A stretch of 64,000 nt of DNA from Aphidius gifuensis (taxonomy: Eukaryota > Arthropoda > Insecta > Hymenoptera > Braconidae). Within the stretch, counting starts at the first letter, position 1; each line of letters begins with the position of its first letter. The translations under genes were made by a program, and so were the position numbers. The stretch spans positions 124,001-188,000 of the forward strand of contig NC_057791.1 of NCBI RefSeq assembly GCF_014905175.1. Reading direction: 5' to 3'. The notes under the pieces were generated by a model that worked only from the letters and a program-made list of their open reading frames with translations, did not search any database and was not told the DNA's origin. Shown in pieces: positions 35,842 to 48,975 of this stretch.

Positions 35842-37210
35842 ATGATTGATGCTAATTTAACTCGTTTATTGTTTATATTTGCTGCTTCATCAATTGCTGT
35901 TGTTAGTTTTTTACTACACAATTACAACAATTATTTACCAGTGTCAATTAAAAAAACATTAAAATATGGTAAACATGCTGAAAAAAAACAACATGTTTTA
36001 GTGAGTAAACTGGAAGTTCCTAAAAGGTAATATTGTAATATTAAATTGTGATATAGATACATAACATAACATAAATATTTATTTGTTTAAAAATAGGTTA
36101 AACACTATTTCTCATAGTTTTTATGATTATTTAAATTAAACAAATTGAATAAATTAAATCTATAAACTTCAATGCAAGAATACCACTTGATCAATCATAT
36201 TAATTTGTCATTTTTTTTCTATTCTTCAGATGGTTTGGACACTTTTATATATTTTCAGCACCAGTATCAGCTTTAACACTGATCATTGTCATCAACAGAT
36301 ATTTTTATAATGGAGAATTATCAAACACTGTTTGTTGGCTGTTGGATTTACAACTTGGATCATCCAGAAAACCTTTAGGTAATTTATTATCTATTTGCTT
36401 AATAAATTATTGACAGTCATTTGATATGAAATAATTATTTATTTTAATATTTCCACCAGTATCACCAGAGGATACACTTGTTGCCTTGTTTCTGTTGACA
36501 ATACAATGTTGGAAACGTTTTTACGAGACCCAGTGTGTCAGTATCTTCAGTGATAGTAAAATAAATATAAGCCATTATGTGATTGGATATGTTCATTACA
36601 TTGGTGCATTGACATGTATCATTGGTGAATCTCAAGGATTTACAAAAGGTACAAAAGGTACAAAACAACATTCAATTAATTTATATTACTCTTGCTACAT
36701 TAAAATATTATTTTTTTTGCAGCCAATTTGCAGCCATCAGCCAATTTTCAGTGGAATCATATCAGTAGAATTAATTTTATCTGGATGGCAATATTTTTGT
36801 TGGCTTCTTATGCTCAACTACGTGCCAATATTATATTTGCGAAGTTAAGGAAAAATAAGGATAATTATGTTGATTCCAAATCTCACAAAATACCACATGG
36901 TGAATTGTTTGAGTACATATCAGCACCACTTCAATTCACTGAAATAATTATGTACTTGATGCTTACTTTTATTCTTTGGGATGCATCAACATTTCATTTC
37001 ATCTTCATTTGGGTGTTTGTTAATCAAGTAAGTCTTTTGCTTGTATGTAATTAAAAAATAAGTAACTTTAATTTCATATTATAAATAAAATGTAATTTTT
37101 ATTTTTTTTTCAAGACTGAGACTGCTGTATCAACACACGAATGGTACCATGACACCTTCAAAGATCAGTATCCAAAGGATAGAAAAATATACATACCATT
37201 TATTGTTTAA
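35842..37210 (+). CDS. SRD5A3: Polyprenol reductase / SRD5A3 (polytopic membrane enzyme)
   Basis: Five exons join in frame: 35842-36026, 36230-36378, 36460-36648, 36723-37027, 37115-37210, giving 307 residues. Family features: a hydrophobic first segment (LLFIFAASSIAVVSFLL), WFGHFYIFS, QCWKRFYETQCVSIFSDSKI, HYVIGYVHYIGA, HKIPHGELFEYISAPLQFTEI (the reductase signature) and the C-terminal HEWYHDTFKD.YPKDRK..IPF. Known role: reduction in the polyprenol-to-dolichol route in the endoplasmic reticulum, needed for N-glycosylation. An oligosaccharyltransferase subunit gene lies beyond the satellite at 45.2 kb, which may be coincidence. The donor of intron 3 is repeated in tandem (GGTACAAAAGGTACAAAAC), so an alternative 10-base-longer exon is possible but would shift the frame. 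Confidence 0.94.
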
Positions 37211-37362
37211 TCCACTTTATGTTTTTTTTTTCAAAAAAAAAAAAATGACAGTTGTCTTTCAGGCATTTAATTTATTGTCAAAAAAATTAATAAAATTTTT
37301 TATATCGTACTCGCTATTATAATATTTGTATTTATTTTCTAAATTGACCATAACACTGCATA

Positions 37363-40300
37363 CCTTTGGCTTATTATGTGATCCTGTTGAGAAACAAATT
37401 TTTTTTATTTCTTGTTTCAAATTTTCATCGAAAAAATTAGGAGAAAAGGAAGAACAAGGAGTTGGCTGTTTAGAGAATCGAATACCTCTTCGCTCATTCT
37501 ACATTCCTGTTCAAATGGAAATTTTTTTTCTTTATTTTTTCATATTTTTTGTTAATATTTTAATTTTATTTAGAAAATATTAGGGAAACAGATAGGACAG
37601 GAGGTCAACCATAAATGAAATCAAATACCTCTTCGCTCATTCTATATTCCTGTTCAAATGGCAGTTTTTTTTCATATTTTTTTTTGATATTTTAATTTTT
37701 ATTTGAAGATATTAGGGAAACAGAGAGGGCAAGGAGTTAACTTCAAAAAAAATCAAATACCTCTTCGCTTATTATGTAATCCTGTTAAGAAATAAATTTT
37801 TTTTATTTATTTTTTCGAATTTCCATTGAGAATATTAGGAAAACAGGAAGGGCAAGGAGGTAGCTGGTTGGGAAATAAAATACCTCTTCGCTTATTATGT
37901 TATCCTGTTAAAAAATAATTTTTTTTTATTTATTTTTTCGAATTTCCATTGAAAATATTAGGAAAACAAGAAGGGCAAGGAGGTAACTGGTTGAGAAATA
38001 AAATACCTCTTCGCTTATTATGTTATCCTGTTGAAAAATGAATTTTTTTTATTTGATTTTTCGAATTTCTATTGAAAATATTAGGAAAACAGGAAGGGCA
38101 AGGAAGTAACTGGTTGAGGAATAAAATACCTCTTCGCTTATTATGTTATCCTGTTAAAAAATAATTTTTTTTAATTTATTTTTTCGAATTTCCATTGAAA
38201 ATATTAGGAAAACAGGAAGGGCAAGGAGGTAGCTGCTTGGAAAATAAAATACCTCTTCGCTCATTATGTAATCCTGTTAAGAAATAATTTTTTTTTATTT
38301 ATTTTTTCAAATTTCCATTGAAAATATTAGGAATACAGGAAGGGCAAGGAGGTAGCTGGTTGAAGAATAAAATACCTCTTCGCTTATTATGTTATCCTGT
38401 TAAAAAATAATTTTTTTTTATTTATTTTTTCGAATTTCCATTGAAAATATTAGGAAAACAGGAAGGGCAAGGAGGTAGCTGCTTGGAAAATAAAATACCT
38501 CTTCGCTTATTATGTTATCCTGTTAAAAAATAATTTTTTTTTATTCATTTTTTCAAATTTCCATTGAGAATATTAGGAAAACAGGAAGGGCAAGGAGGTA
38601 GCTGCTTGGGAAATAAAATACCTCTTCGCTTATTATGTAATCCTGTTAAAAAATAATTTTTTTTTATTTATTTTTTCGAATTTCCATTGAAAATATTAGG
38701 AAAACAGGAAGGGCAAGGAGGTAGCTGCTTGGAAAATAAAATACCTCTTCGCTTATTATGTAATCCTGTTAAAAAATAATTTTTTTTTATTTATTTTTTC
38801 GAATTTCCATTGAAAATATTAGGAAAACAGGAAGGGCAAGGAGGTAACTGGTTGAGAAATAAAATACCTCTTCGCTTATTATGTTATCCTGTTAAAAAAT
38901 AATTTTTTTTTATTTATTTTTTCGAATTTCCATTGAAAATATTAGGAAAACAGGAAGGGCAAGGAGGTAGCTGCTTGGAAAATAAAATACCTCTTCGCTT
39001 ATTATGTTATCCTGTTAAAAAATAATGTTTTTTTATTCATTTTTTCAAATTTCCATTGAGAATATTAGGAAAACAGGAAGGGCAAGGAGGTAGCTGCTTG
39101 GAAAATAAAATACCTCTTCGCTTATTATGTTATCCTGTTAAAAAATAATTTTTTTTTATTTATTTTTTCGAATTTCCATTGAAAATATTAGGAAAACAGG
39201 AAGGGCAAGGAGGTAGCTGCTTGGAAAATAAAATACCTCTTCGCTTATTATGTTATCCTGTTAAAAAATAATTTTTTTTTATTCATTTTTTCGAATTTTC
39301 ATTGAGAATATTAGGGAAACAGGAAGGGCAAGGAGGTAACTGGTTAAGAAATAAAATACCTCTTCGCTTATTATGTAATCCTGTTAAGAAATAAATTTTT
39401 TTTATTTATTTTTTCGAATTTTTATTGAAAATATTAGGAAAACAGGAAGGGCAAGGAGGTAACTGGTTGAGAAATAAAATACCTCTTCGCTTATCATGTT
39501 ATCCTGTTAAAAAATAATTTTTTTTTATTCATTTTTTCGAATTTCCATTGAGAATATTAGGGAAACAGGAAGGGCAAGGAGGTAACTGGTTGAGAAATAA
39601 AATACCTCTTCGCTTATTATGTTATCCTGTTAAGAAATAATTTTTTTTTATTTATTTTTTCGAATTTCCATTGAAAATATTAGGAAAACAGGAAGGGCAA
39701 GGAGGTAGCTGCTTGGAAAATAAAATACCTCTTCGCTTATTATGTTATCCTGTTAAAAAATAATGTTTTTTTATTCATTTTTTCAAATTTCCATTGAGAA
39801 TATTAGGAAAACAGGAAGGGCAAGGAGGTAGCTGCTTGGAAAATAAAATACCTCTTCGCTTATTATGTTATCCTGTTAAAAAATAATTTTTTTTTATTTA
39901 TTTTTTCGAATTTCCATTGAAAATATTAGGAAAACAGGAAGGGCAAGGAGGTAGCTGCTTGGAAAATAAAATACCTCTTCGCTTATTATGTTATCCTGTT
40001 AAGAAATAATTTTTTTTTATTTATTTTTTCGAATTTCCATTGAAAATATTAGGAAAACAGGAAGGGCAAGGAGGTAACTGGTTGAGAAATAAAATACCTC
40101 TTCGCTTATTATGTTATCCTGTTAAAAAATAATTTTTTTTTATTCATTTTTTCGAATTTCCATTGAGAATATTAGGGAAACAGGAAGGGCAAGGAGGTAA
40201 CTGGTTGAGAAATAAAATACCTCTTCGCTTATTATGTAATCCTGTTAAGAAATAATTTTTTTTTATTTATTTTTTCGAATTTCCATTGAAAATATTAGGA

Positions 40301-43300
40301 AAACAGGAAGGGCAAGGAGGTAACTGGTTGAGAAATAAAATACCTCTTCGCTTATTATGTTATCCTGTTAAAAAATAATTTTTTTTTATTTATTTTTTCG
40401 AATTTCCATTGAAAATATTAGGAAAACAGGAAGGGCAAGGAGGTAGCTGCTTGGAAAATAAAATACCTCTTCGCTTATTATGTTATCCTGTTAAAAAATA
40501 ATTTTTTTTTATTCATTTTTTCAAATTTCCATTGAGAATATTAGGAAAACAGGAAGGGCAAGGAGGTAGCTGCTTGGAAAATAAAATACCTCTTCGCTTA
40601 TTATGTTATCCTGTTAAAAAATAATTTTTTTTTATTTATTTTTTCGAATTTCCATTGAAAATATTAGGAAAACAGGAAGGGCAAGGAGGTAGCTGGTTGA
40701 AGAATAAAATACCTCTTCGCTTATTATGTTATCCTGTTAAGAAATAAATTTTTTTATCATTTTTCGAATTTTCATTGAGAATATTAGGGAAACAGGAAGG
40801 GCAAGGAGGTAACTGGTTAAGAAATAAAATACCTCTTCGCTTATTATGTAATCCTGTTAAGAAATAAATTTTTTTTATTTATTTTTTCGAATTTTTATTG
40901 AAAATATTAGGAAAACAGGAAGGGCAAGGAGGTAACTGGTTGAGAAATAAAATACCTCTTCGCTTATCATGTTATCCTGTTAAAAAATAATTTTTTTTTA
41001 TTCATTTTTTCGAATTTCCATTGAGAATATTAGGGAAACAGGAAGGGCAAGGAGGTAACTGGTTGAGAAATAAAATACCTCTTCGCTTATTATGTTATCC
41101 TGTTAAGAAATAATTTTTTTTTATTTATTTTTTCGAATTTCCATTGAAAATATTAGGAAAACAGGAAGGGCAAGGAGGTAGCTGCTTGGAAAATAAAATA
41201 CCTCTTCGCTTATTATGTTATCCTGTTAAAAAATAATTTTTTTTTATTCATTTTTTCGAATTTTCATTGAGAATATTAGGGAAACAGGAAGGGCAAGGAG
41301 GTAACTGGTTGAGAAATAAAATACCTCTTCGCTTATTATGTTATCCTGTTAAAAAATAATTTTTTTTTATTCATTTTTTCGAATTTCCATTGAGAATATT
41401 AGGGAAACAGGAAGGGCAAGGAGGTAACTGGTTGAGAAATAAAATACCTCTTCGCTTATTATGTAATCCTGTTAAGAAATAATTTTTTTTTATTTATTTT
41501 TTCGAATTTCCATTGAAAATATTAGGAAAACAGGAAGGGCAAGGAGGTAACCGGTTGAGAAATAAAATACCTCTTCGCTTATTATGTTATCCTGTTAAAA
41601 AATAATTTTTTTTTATTTATTTTTTCGAATTTCCATTGAAAATATTAGGAAAACAGGAAGGGCAAGGAGGTAGCTGCTTGGAAAATAAAATACCTCTTCG
41701 CTTATTATGTTATCCTGTTAAAAAATAATTTTTTTTTATTCATTTTTTCAAATTTCCATTGAGAATATTAGGAAAACAGGAAGGGCAAGGAGGTAGCTGC
41801 TTGGAAAATAAAATACCTCTTCGCTTATTATGTTATCCTGTTAAGAAATAATTTTTTTTTATTTATTTTTTCGAATTTCCATTGAAAATATTAGGAAAAC
41901 AGGAAGGGCAAGGAGGTAGCTGCTTGGAAAATAAAATACCTCTTCGCTTATTATGTTATCCTGTTAAAAAATAATTTTTTTTTATTCATTTTTTCAAATT
42001 TCCATTGAGAATATTAGGAAAACAGGAAGGGCAAGGAGGTAGCTGCTTGGAAAATAAAATACCTCTTCGCTTATTATGTTATCCTGTTAAAAAATAATTT
42101 TTTTTTATTTATTTTTTCGAATTTCCATTGAAAATATTAGGAAAACAGGAAGGGCAAGGAGGTAGCTGCTTGGAAAATAAAATACCTCTTCGCTTATTAT
42201 GTTATCCTGTTAAAAAATAATTTTTTTTTATTCATTTTTTCGAATTTTCATTGAGAATATTAGGGAAACAGGAAGGGCAAGGAGGTAACTGGTTGAGAAA
42301 TAAAATACCTCTTCGCTTATTATGTAATCCTGTTGAGAAATAATTTTTTTTTATTTATTTTTTCGAATTTCTATTGAAAATATTAGGAAAACAGGAAGGG
42401 CAAGGAAGTAACCGGTTGAGAAATAAAATACCTCTTCGCTTATTATGTTATCCTGTTAAAAAATAATTTTTTTTTATTCATTTTTTCGAATTTCCATTGA
42501 GAATATTAGGGAAACAGGAAGGGCAAGGAGGTAACTGGTTGAGAAATAAAATACCTCTTCGCTTATTATGTAATCCTGTTAAGAAATAATTTTTTTTTAT
42601 TTATTTTTTCGAATTTCCATTGAAAATATTAGGAAAACAGGAACGGCAAGGAGGTAACCGGTTGAGAAATAAAATACCTCTTCGCTTATTATGTTATCCT
42701 GTTAAGAAATAATTTTTTTTTATTTATTTTTTCGAATTTCCATTGAAAATATTAGGAAAACAGGAAGGGCAAGGAGGTAGCTGGTTGAAGAATAAAATAC
42801 CTCTTCGCTTATTATGTTATCCTGTTAAAAAATAATTTTTTTTTATTCATTTTTTCGAATTTCCATTGAGAATATTAGGGAAACAGGAAGGGCAAGGAGG
42901 TAACTGGTTGAGAAATAAAATACCTCTTCGCTTATTATGTAATCCTGTTGAGAAATAATTTTTTTTTATTTATTTTTTCGAATTTCTATTGAAAATATTA
43001 GGAAAACAGGAAGGGCAAGGAGGTAACCGGTTGAGAAATAAAATACCTCTTCGCTTATTATGTTATCCTGTTAAAAAATAATTTTTTTTTATTCATTTTT
43101 TCGAATTTCCATTGAGAATATTAGGGAAACAGGAAGGGCAAGGAGGTAACTGGTTGAGAAATAAAATACCTCTTCGCTTATTATGTAATCCTGTTAAGAA
43201 ATAATTTTTTTTTATTCATTTTTTCGAATTTCCATTGAAAATATTAGGAAAACAGGAAGGGCAAGGAGGTAACCGGTTGAGAAATAAAATACCTCTTCGC

Positions 43301-44800
43301 TTATTATGTTATCCTGTTAAAAAATAATTTTTTTTTATTTATTTTTTCGAATTTCCATTGAAAATATTAGGAAAACAGGAAGGGCAAGGAGGTAGCTGCT
43401 TGGAAAATAAAATACCTCTTATTATTATGTTATCCTGTTAAAAATAATTTTTTTATTCATTTTTTCGAATTTTCATTGAGAATATTAGGGAAACAGGAAG
43501 GGCAAGGAGGTAACTGGTTGAGAAATAAAATACCTCTTCGCTTATTATGTAATCCTGTTGAGAAATAATTTTTTTTTATTTATTTTTTCGAATTTCTATT
43601 GAAAATATTAGGAAAACAGGAAGGGCAAGGAGGTAGCTGCTTGGAAAATAAAATACCTCTTCGCTTATTATGTTATCCTGTTAAAAAATAATTTTTTTTT
43701 ATTCATTTTTTCGAATTTTCATTGAGAATATTAGGGAAACAGGAAGGGCAAGGAGGTAACTGGTTGAGAAATAAAATACCTCTTCGCTTATTATGTAATC
43801 CTGTTGAGAAATAATTTTTTTTTATTTATTTTTTCGAATTTCTATTGAAAATATTAGGAAAACAGGAAGGGCAAGGAGGTAGCTGCTTGGAAAATAAAAT
43901 ACCTCTTCGCTTATTATGTTATCCTGTTAAAAAATAATTTTTTTTTATTCATTTTTTCGAATTTTCATTGAGAATATTAGGGAAACAGGAAGGGCAAGGA
44001 GGTAACTGGTTGAGAAATAAAATACCTCTTCGCTTATTATGTAATCCTGTTGAGAAATAATTTTTTTTTATTTATTTTTTCGAATTTCCATTGAAAATAT
44101 TAGGAAAACAGGAAGGGCAAGGAGGTAGCTGCTTGGAAAATAAAATACCTCTTCGCTTATTATGTTATCCTGTTAAAAAATAATTTTTTTTTATTCATTT
44201 TTTCGAATTTTCATTGAGAATATTAGGGAAACAGGAAGGGCAAGGAGGTAACTGGTTGAGAAATAAAATACCTCTTCGCTTATTATGTAATCCTGTTGAG
44301 AAATAATTTTTTTTTATTTATTTTTTCGAATTTCCATTGAAAATATTAGGAAAACAGGAAGGGCAAGGAGGTAGCTGCTTGGAAAATAAAATACCTCTTC
44401 GCTTATTATGTTATCCTGTTAAAAAATAATTTTTTTTTATTCATTTTTTCGAATTTCCATTGAGAATATTAGGGAAACAGGAAGGGCAAGGAGGTAGCTG
44501 GTTGAAGAATAAAATACCTCTTCGCTTATTATGTTATCCTGTTAAAAAATAATTTTTTTTTATTTATTTTTTCGAATTTCCATTGAAAATATTAGGAAAA
44601 CAGGAAGGGCAAGGAGGTAACCGGTTGAGAAATAAAATACCTCTTCGCTTATTATGTAATCCTGTTAAGAAATAAATTTTTTTTCCAATTATTTTTCAAA
44701 TTTTCTATTGAAAGTCTTAGGGACACAGGAAGGGCAAGGAGTTATTTTCTTAAAACATCAAATACTCCTTCTGCTATTCTGTTGAGAAATAAATTTTTTG
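37363..44800 (+). repeat. Tandem satellite array, ~123-base unit, about 58-60 copies
   Basis: Each unit contains ATACCTCTTCGCTTATTATG, (T/A)ATCCTGTTAA, a T9 run, TTTTTTCGAATTTCCATTGA, ATATTAGG(A/G)AAACAGGAAGG and GCAAGGAGGTA(G/A)C. From 37881 to 44638 the TACCTCTTCGC box recurs every 123 bases (56 boxes). Outer copies are diverged and differ in length (143 and 132 bases at the left edge; a decayed unit at the right, 44660-44800), as expected when exchange homogenises the interior. Units fall into a few classes by their linker: GTAGCTGCTTGG, GTAACTGGTTGAG, GTAACCGGTTGAG and GTAGCTGGTTGAAG. The units abut directly without unique spacers, so this is not a CRISPR array. No open frame spans units. 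It sits between SRD5A3 and the OST3 gene. Confidence 0.97.
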
Positions 44801-45195
44801 AAATACCCAATTCAAAACAAATAAAAGAATCATCTTGCTACTAAGAGATGTTGGTCAATTACCACAATTGTGAACAGGCTGTCCCGTTGTAACATCTTAG
44901 CTGAAATTACAGAAGTCGTTGAGAGTAAAGATAGACTGATTTTCGAGGATCTCTTAATTTATAAATAATATACATTTTTTCGTCGATTAATATTTATTTA
45001 TTTATTTGACATACAAAATTCTAAATAAACAATTACAATATTAAACTATGTAAATACAATGATGGAATATCTAATTTTTATTGCAAATATCAAGATGATA
45101 AATAATTTCTATAAATCTTGATTTGAAATTTAGTTTTAATTATTTTTTTTTTTTTATTCGAAAACAAACAAATGTTTTATTGTGTTTAAAAACTA
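44801..45195. other. Right flank of the satellite, with a GC-richer remnant
   Basis: The stretch 44838-44950 is markedly less AT-rich than its surroundings and reads on the plus strand as a short protein-like frame (CNILAEITEVVESKDRLIF). It has no start, and stops lie close by. It may be a decayed exon or element. The remainder up to the OST3 stop is AT-rich. Confidence 0.4.
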
Positions 45196-46786
45196 TTACT
45201 TGAAGAGCAGACTGAAAATTAAAAATATTCGGCAATTAATAACATAGAAAGTTAATTAATTATTACGAAAATGTATGTTATTTACCTGTAAGGATATCCT
45301 TGTGCTTTGTTTCGGAAAATGGAAAGAAGAAGACTGAAAAATACAGCAACTAAACCAAGACCAATAACAGCAAATATTTTCTTCTTTCTAACATCACCTT
45401 TTCTTGATGCTCCTTCAGTCATAAGTATCATGCCCAATACAACAGCACCATCTAATTACGTATTGTTAAGGAAAAAAAAATTTATCTTTTCAACTGAAAA
45501 TTAAAATAAAAAAAAAATAAACAAATAAAATTGATGTGATTATTTGGGTCAAAGGATACTCAATGCCATGACAATATATGTTTCCAATACAAATTGTCCT
45601 TGTGATGATCCATGTATGTAAGCAACACCACCGTTTGGTGATTTATGAATAAATGGTGGTCCTCTAATGTGATTCCACATCTGTCCAGATATCATTGTGA
45701 GTGTAAAAAACTAATAATAAATAAATCATATGTCAATTAATCATCCTTTCCTCAGGTTATATAGTTTTAATTGTCTTACCATTGATCCCAATCCCCAGAG
45801 TGTTTTGTTGTAAATAAAATCAAGATTATTACGTTTCAAATATAAGAAACCACCAACAAATATAACAAGCATGGCAACAGCAACTGTTCCAGAATAATTT
45901 GGTGGTCTAAATACACGAATCTATCATTTAAGAAAAAATAATAATAATAATTATTATTATTAATTAATTATATTTATATTTATCATTATCAAAAATAATA
46001 TTATAATATTAATTATTACCTGAATGTCAGTACGTTCCATGATCCATTTTGCAATAGCTTCAGCACCAAAGCCAATACGTTGAATATCCATTGTATCAAG
46101 TGATTTTGGTTTACCTTTTGGTGGAAAATGTATGTAAACTGGTGCAGTATTTAATTTCATCTAAAAAAACAAATATTAATTATTAAATTAATAGGTATAT
46201 TATAAATATATTATTATTATTATTATTATTACCATTTGAAATACATCAGATCCTTCATCAAAGTCAACACTAACAAAAAATAATTTGTTCGAGTATGATT
46301 GTGAATAACGAAATGAATTTGCAACAATTGTAAATTCATCATTTGCATTTCTAAAACCAATAAATAAATAAATAATTAATCAATGAGTTATTTTAGTTAA
46401 TTTATAGGTATAGATATTTATGTATATTTATGTATGTACCTGCAAATTTGACATTGTCGTTGTGGTGCCATTGCTGTGAACATAACAATAACTGAATAAT
46501 TTCTTGGAGCTGCTTTGATGTACTCTTTAAATTTAGCTCCATTAAATTTCAAAACAGGTCTTTTCATAGACATGTCTGTTAATTGTTGAACTCGATCAGT
46601 CAAAGATGAACCCTGACTCTGTAAAATATAAATTTATTAATAATCAACAACATGTTTTACGTAAATATTGTATAATAATTTTATTAGGTAGGTATATGTG
46701 CTTACTCCTCTTGTTCTTGATTGTGAATTTGCATTGTGAAATAACAATATAAATCCAAATAATGCCAAATGAAATAGAATCTTCAT
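45196..46786 (-). CDS. Ostgamma: OST3/OST6 (MAGT1/TUSC3) subunit of oligosaccharyltransferase
   Basis: Eight exons join in frame: 46786-46706, 46618-46440, 46350-46233, 46160-46020, 45920-45780, 45710-45560, 45451-45286, 45211-45196, giving 330 residues. A signal peptide (1-22, LFHLALFGFILLF) precedes a lumenal thioredoxin-like domain with the CxxC site Cys83-Gln-Ile-Cys86, then VDFDEG, and four C-terminal membrane segments (IRGPPFIHKSPNGGVAYIHG between them is characteristic). The last exon codes only five residues (YPY/SLLFK), matching the conserved YPYSF-type tail. I inferred it from an AG/GT donor and the acceptor at 45212. Without it the protein would stop at YPYR. It acts as the oxidoreductase subunit that helps glycosylate cysteine-rich acceptor sites in the ER. 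Confidence 0.94.
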
Positions 46787-47157
46787 TTTGTTATATATTT
46801 TTTTTATTATTTAATTTAATACAATTCTGTTATTATCAAATTTTACAAACTCTATCTAATATGTAAAATTGTTAAACTACTGCCATTGTAAAGTTTATTA
46901 TCAGCTGGCCACGCAAGCAAATATTAAATATATATAAAAAAAAACCGGTGTCAATGTGTCAATGTATACGTGGGCATATTAAATAGAAGAATCATTATTT
47001 ACTATTTTCAATAAACTACAATTAATCCTCAAGGTAAGTTTACATTTTAACGACACTAATAAAAAAAAAAAAAATAAAACAAGCGCATAGGCTACACGTT
47101 GTTTGGAGAATCATATTTGTTTATATTTATTTTATTAATTATAATTTAATATAAAAT
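46787..47157. promoter_or_regulatory. Shared promoter spacer of the OST3 gene and DBR1
   Basis: 371 bases between divergent starts. A GC-richer patch (cagctggccacgcaag) lies at 46902-46917 and CGCATAGGCTACACG near 47083-47097. No TATA box is clear. Confidence 0.45.
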
Positions 47158-48679
47158 ATGAAAATTGCTGTTGAAGGTTGTGCTCATGGTGAGCTTGAAA
47201 AAATATACAATTGTCTAAAAGAAATTGAAAAAAATGATAATATAAAAATTGATTTATTGATATGCTGTGGTGATTTTCAATCAACTAGAAATTTAGATGA
47301 TTTATCAACAATGGCTGTACTTGATAAATATAAAGATATTGGTACATTTTACAAGTAATTATTGACTTTATTATTGTTATTTTTATTATTATTATTAAAC
47401 AAATTTATTAATTTAATATATTTTTCATGTTAGATATTATTCTGGTGAATTGATTGCTCCAGTATTGACAATATTCATTGGTGGTAATCATGAAGCATCA
47501 AATTATTTGCAAGAGCTACCTTATGGTGGTTGGGTTGCACCAAATATTTATTATATGGGCTATGCAAGTGTTGTCAATGTAAATGGTTTGAGAATTGCTG
47601 GTTTATCTGGTATTTATAAATCTGGTGATTATTTACGTGGTCATTTTGAATCACCACCATACACTGACCCAACAACTAGAAGTGTATATCATATTAGAAA
47701 TTTAGAAGTATTTAGATTAAAACAATTAACCAATGATATTGATATATTTATATCACATGATTGGCCAGCAGGTATTACTAAATATGGTGATGAAAATTCA
47801 TTACTTAAACAAAAACCACGTTTTCTTGATGATATACAAGCAAATAAACTTGGAAGTATACCATCAATGGAATTACTTAATATTCATTATCCAAAATATT
47901 GGTTTTCAGCTCATTTACATTGTAAATTTGCAGCAATTGTACCAAATACTAACAACAAACAACAAGTAACGAAATTTCTTGGACTTGACAAGTGTGATCC
48001 AAATCGTAAATTTTTACAAATTGTTGAAATTGATTGTCACAATAGTAATGATGATGATATTAAATTTGAGTATGATCTAGAATGGTTAACAATACTTTAT
48101 TTAACAAATCATTTATTAAATGTTAAAAATCAAGTTCATTATATGCCTGGTCAGGGTGGTGGTGACCAGAGCAGATGGAATTTTAAACCAACTGAGGCAG
48201 AAAAAAAATCAGTTTTATTTAAATTAAATAACTCTTTGAAAATACCAAATAATTTTGTTAGAACAGCACCACCATTTGATCCAGCATTACCTCAAAAAAA
48301 AGGACAACTATCATTTTGTATCAACAAACAAACGACTGAATTATGTGATAAATTAGGAATTGATGATCCATCAGCATTGTTGATACTATTACAAGGTGGA
48401 AGTATTGATGAACACAGTACTTATCAAGATCCACAAGTTGATGAATCGACAGCTTGTAAAAATATAGAATCAATAAATAATCAAGATATTATTTATCCAC
48501 AAGAGAACCATGATGATGCTTCAATTAATGAGACAAGTTTTACAATTGATGTGCCAGTAATAGCTGATGAACAAGATAATAAAAACGAGTCAACTGTTGA
48601 ACAAAGTAATTTGTCAAATCAAATGGAACCAAATGCAAAAAAATTCAAAAGAAGAAATCAATCAATGTACACTGAATAA
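47158..48679 (+). CDS. ldbr: RNA lariat debranching enzyme DBR1
   Basis: Two exons join in frame: 47158-47354 and 47434-48679, giving 480 residues. The calcineurin-like metallophosphoesterase motifs are all present: GCAHGELE (7-14), CCGDFQ, GGNHEASNYLQELPYGGWV, SGIYKSGDY, SHDWP and FSAHLHCKFAA. The variable C-terminal third is Asp/Glu/Asn-rich and disordered, ending in a basic KKFKRRNQS patch that may be a nuclear signal. It hydrolyses the 2'-5' branch of excised intron lariats in the nucleus. Start codon and length fit the family. It is tail-to-tail with RpL12 copy 2 (297 bases between stops). Confidence 0.97.
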
Positions 48680-48799
48680 ATAAATAAACATTTTTAAATT
48701 AATTTTTTTGCAAAAATAAATAATTAAAACAAAATACACACTGAATATAGGTTTTTTAATTTTTTTTTTTTTTTTTTTATTGAAACATCACAAGAACAT

Positions 48800-48964
48800 C
48801 TGTAACAAAATGAATAAAAAAAAAAGAAAAAATTTAGAATTAAATTATTTTAATTAGATTGTTTTTTTATTGAGGTAAACTCCTCAATGGCGTTAATTAT
48901 GCCTTCAACAGAAAAATAATTCTGCTGAAGGTGGATGGGATGCCAACCCCTACCAATAACCTAC
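48800..48964 (-). ncRNA. Putative 3'-UTR intron with structured RNA, RpL12 copy 2
   Basis: Counterpart of the element in copy 1. The two hairpins are unchanged (the 6-pair stem is at 48870-48887). Only the T-rich tract before the acceptor and a few flanking bases differ. Class unknown, possibly an intron-encoded snoRNA. Confidence 0.35.
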
Positions 48965-48975
48965 CATTTATTGTT

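Noticed and set aside
36649..36658. Alternative donor 10 bases downstream in SRD5A3 exon 3
   Set aside because: Using it would shift the frame; the first donor gives a protein matching the family.
37326..37583. 85-codon plus-strand frame over the first satellite units
   Set aside because: It is made of satellite sequence and T-runs, does not continue through later units and has no family features.
37363..44800. Regular array read as CRISPR-like
   Set aside because: The units are contiguous with no unique spacers, the genome is eukaryotic and the period is 123 bases. It is a satellite.
45307..45504. Plus-strand 65-codon frame
   Set aside because: Antisense of the last large exon of the OST3 gene, which matches its family strongly.
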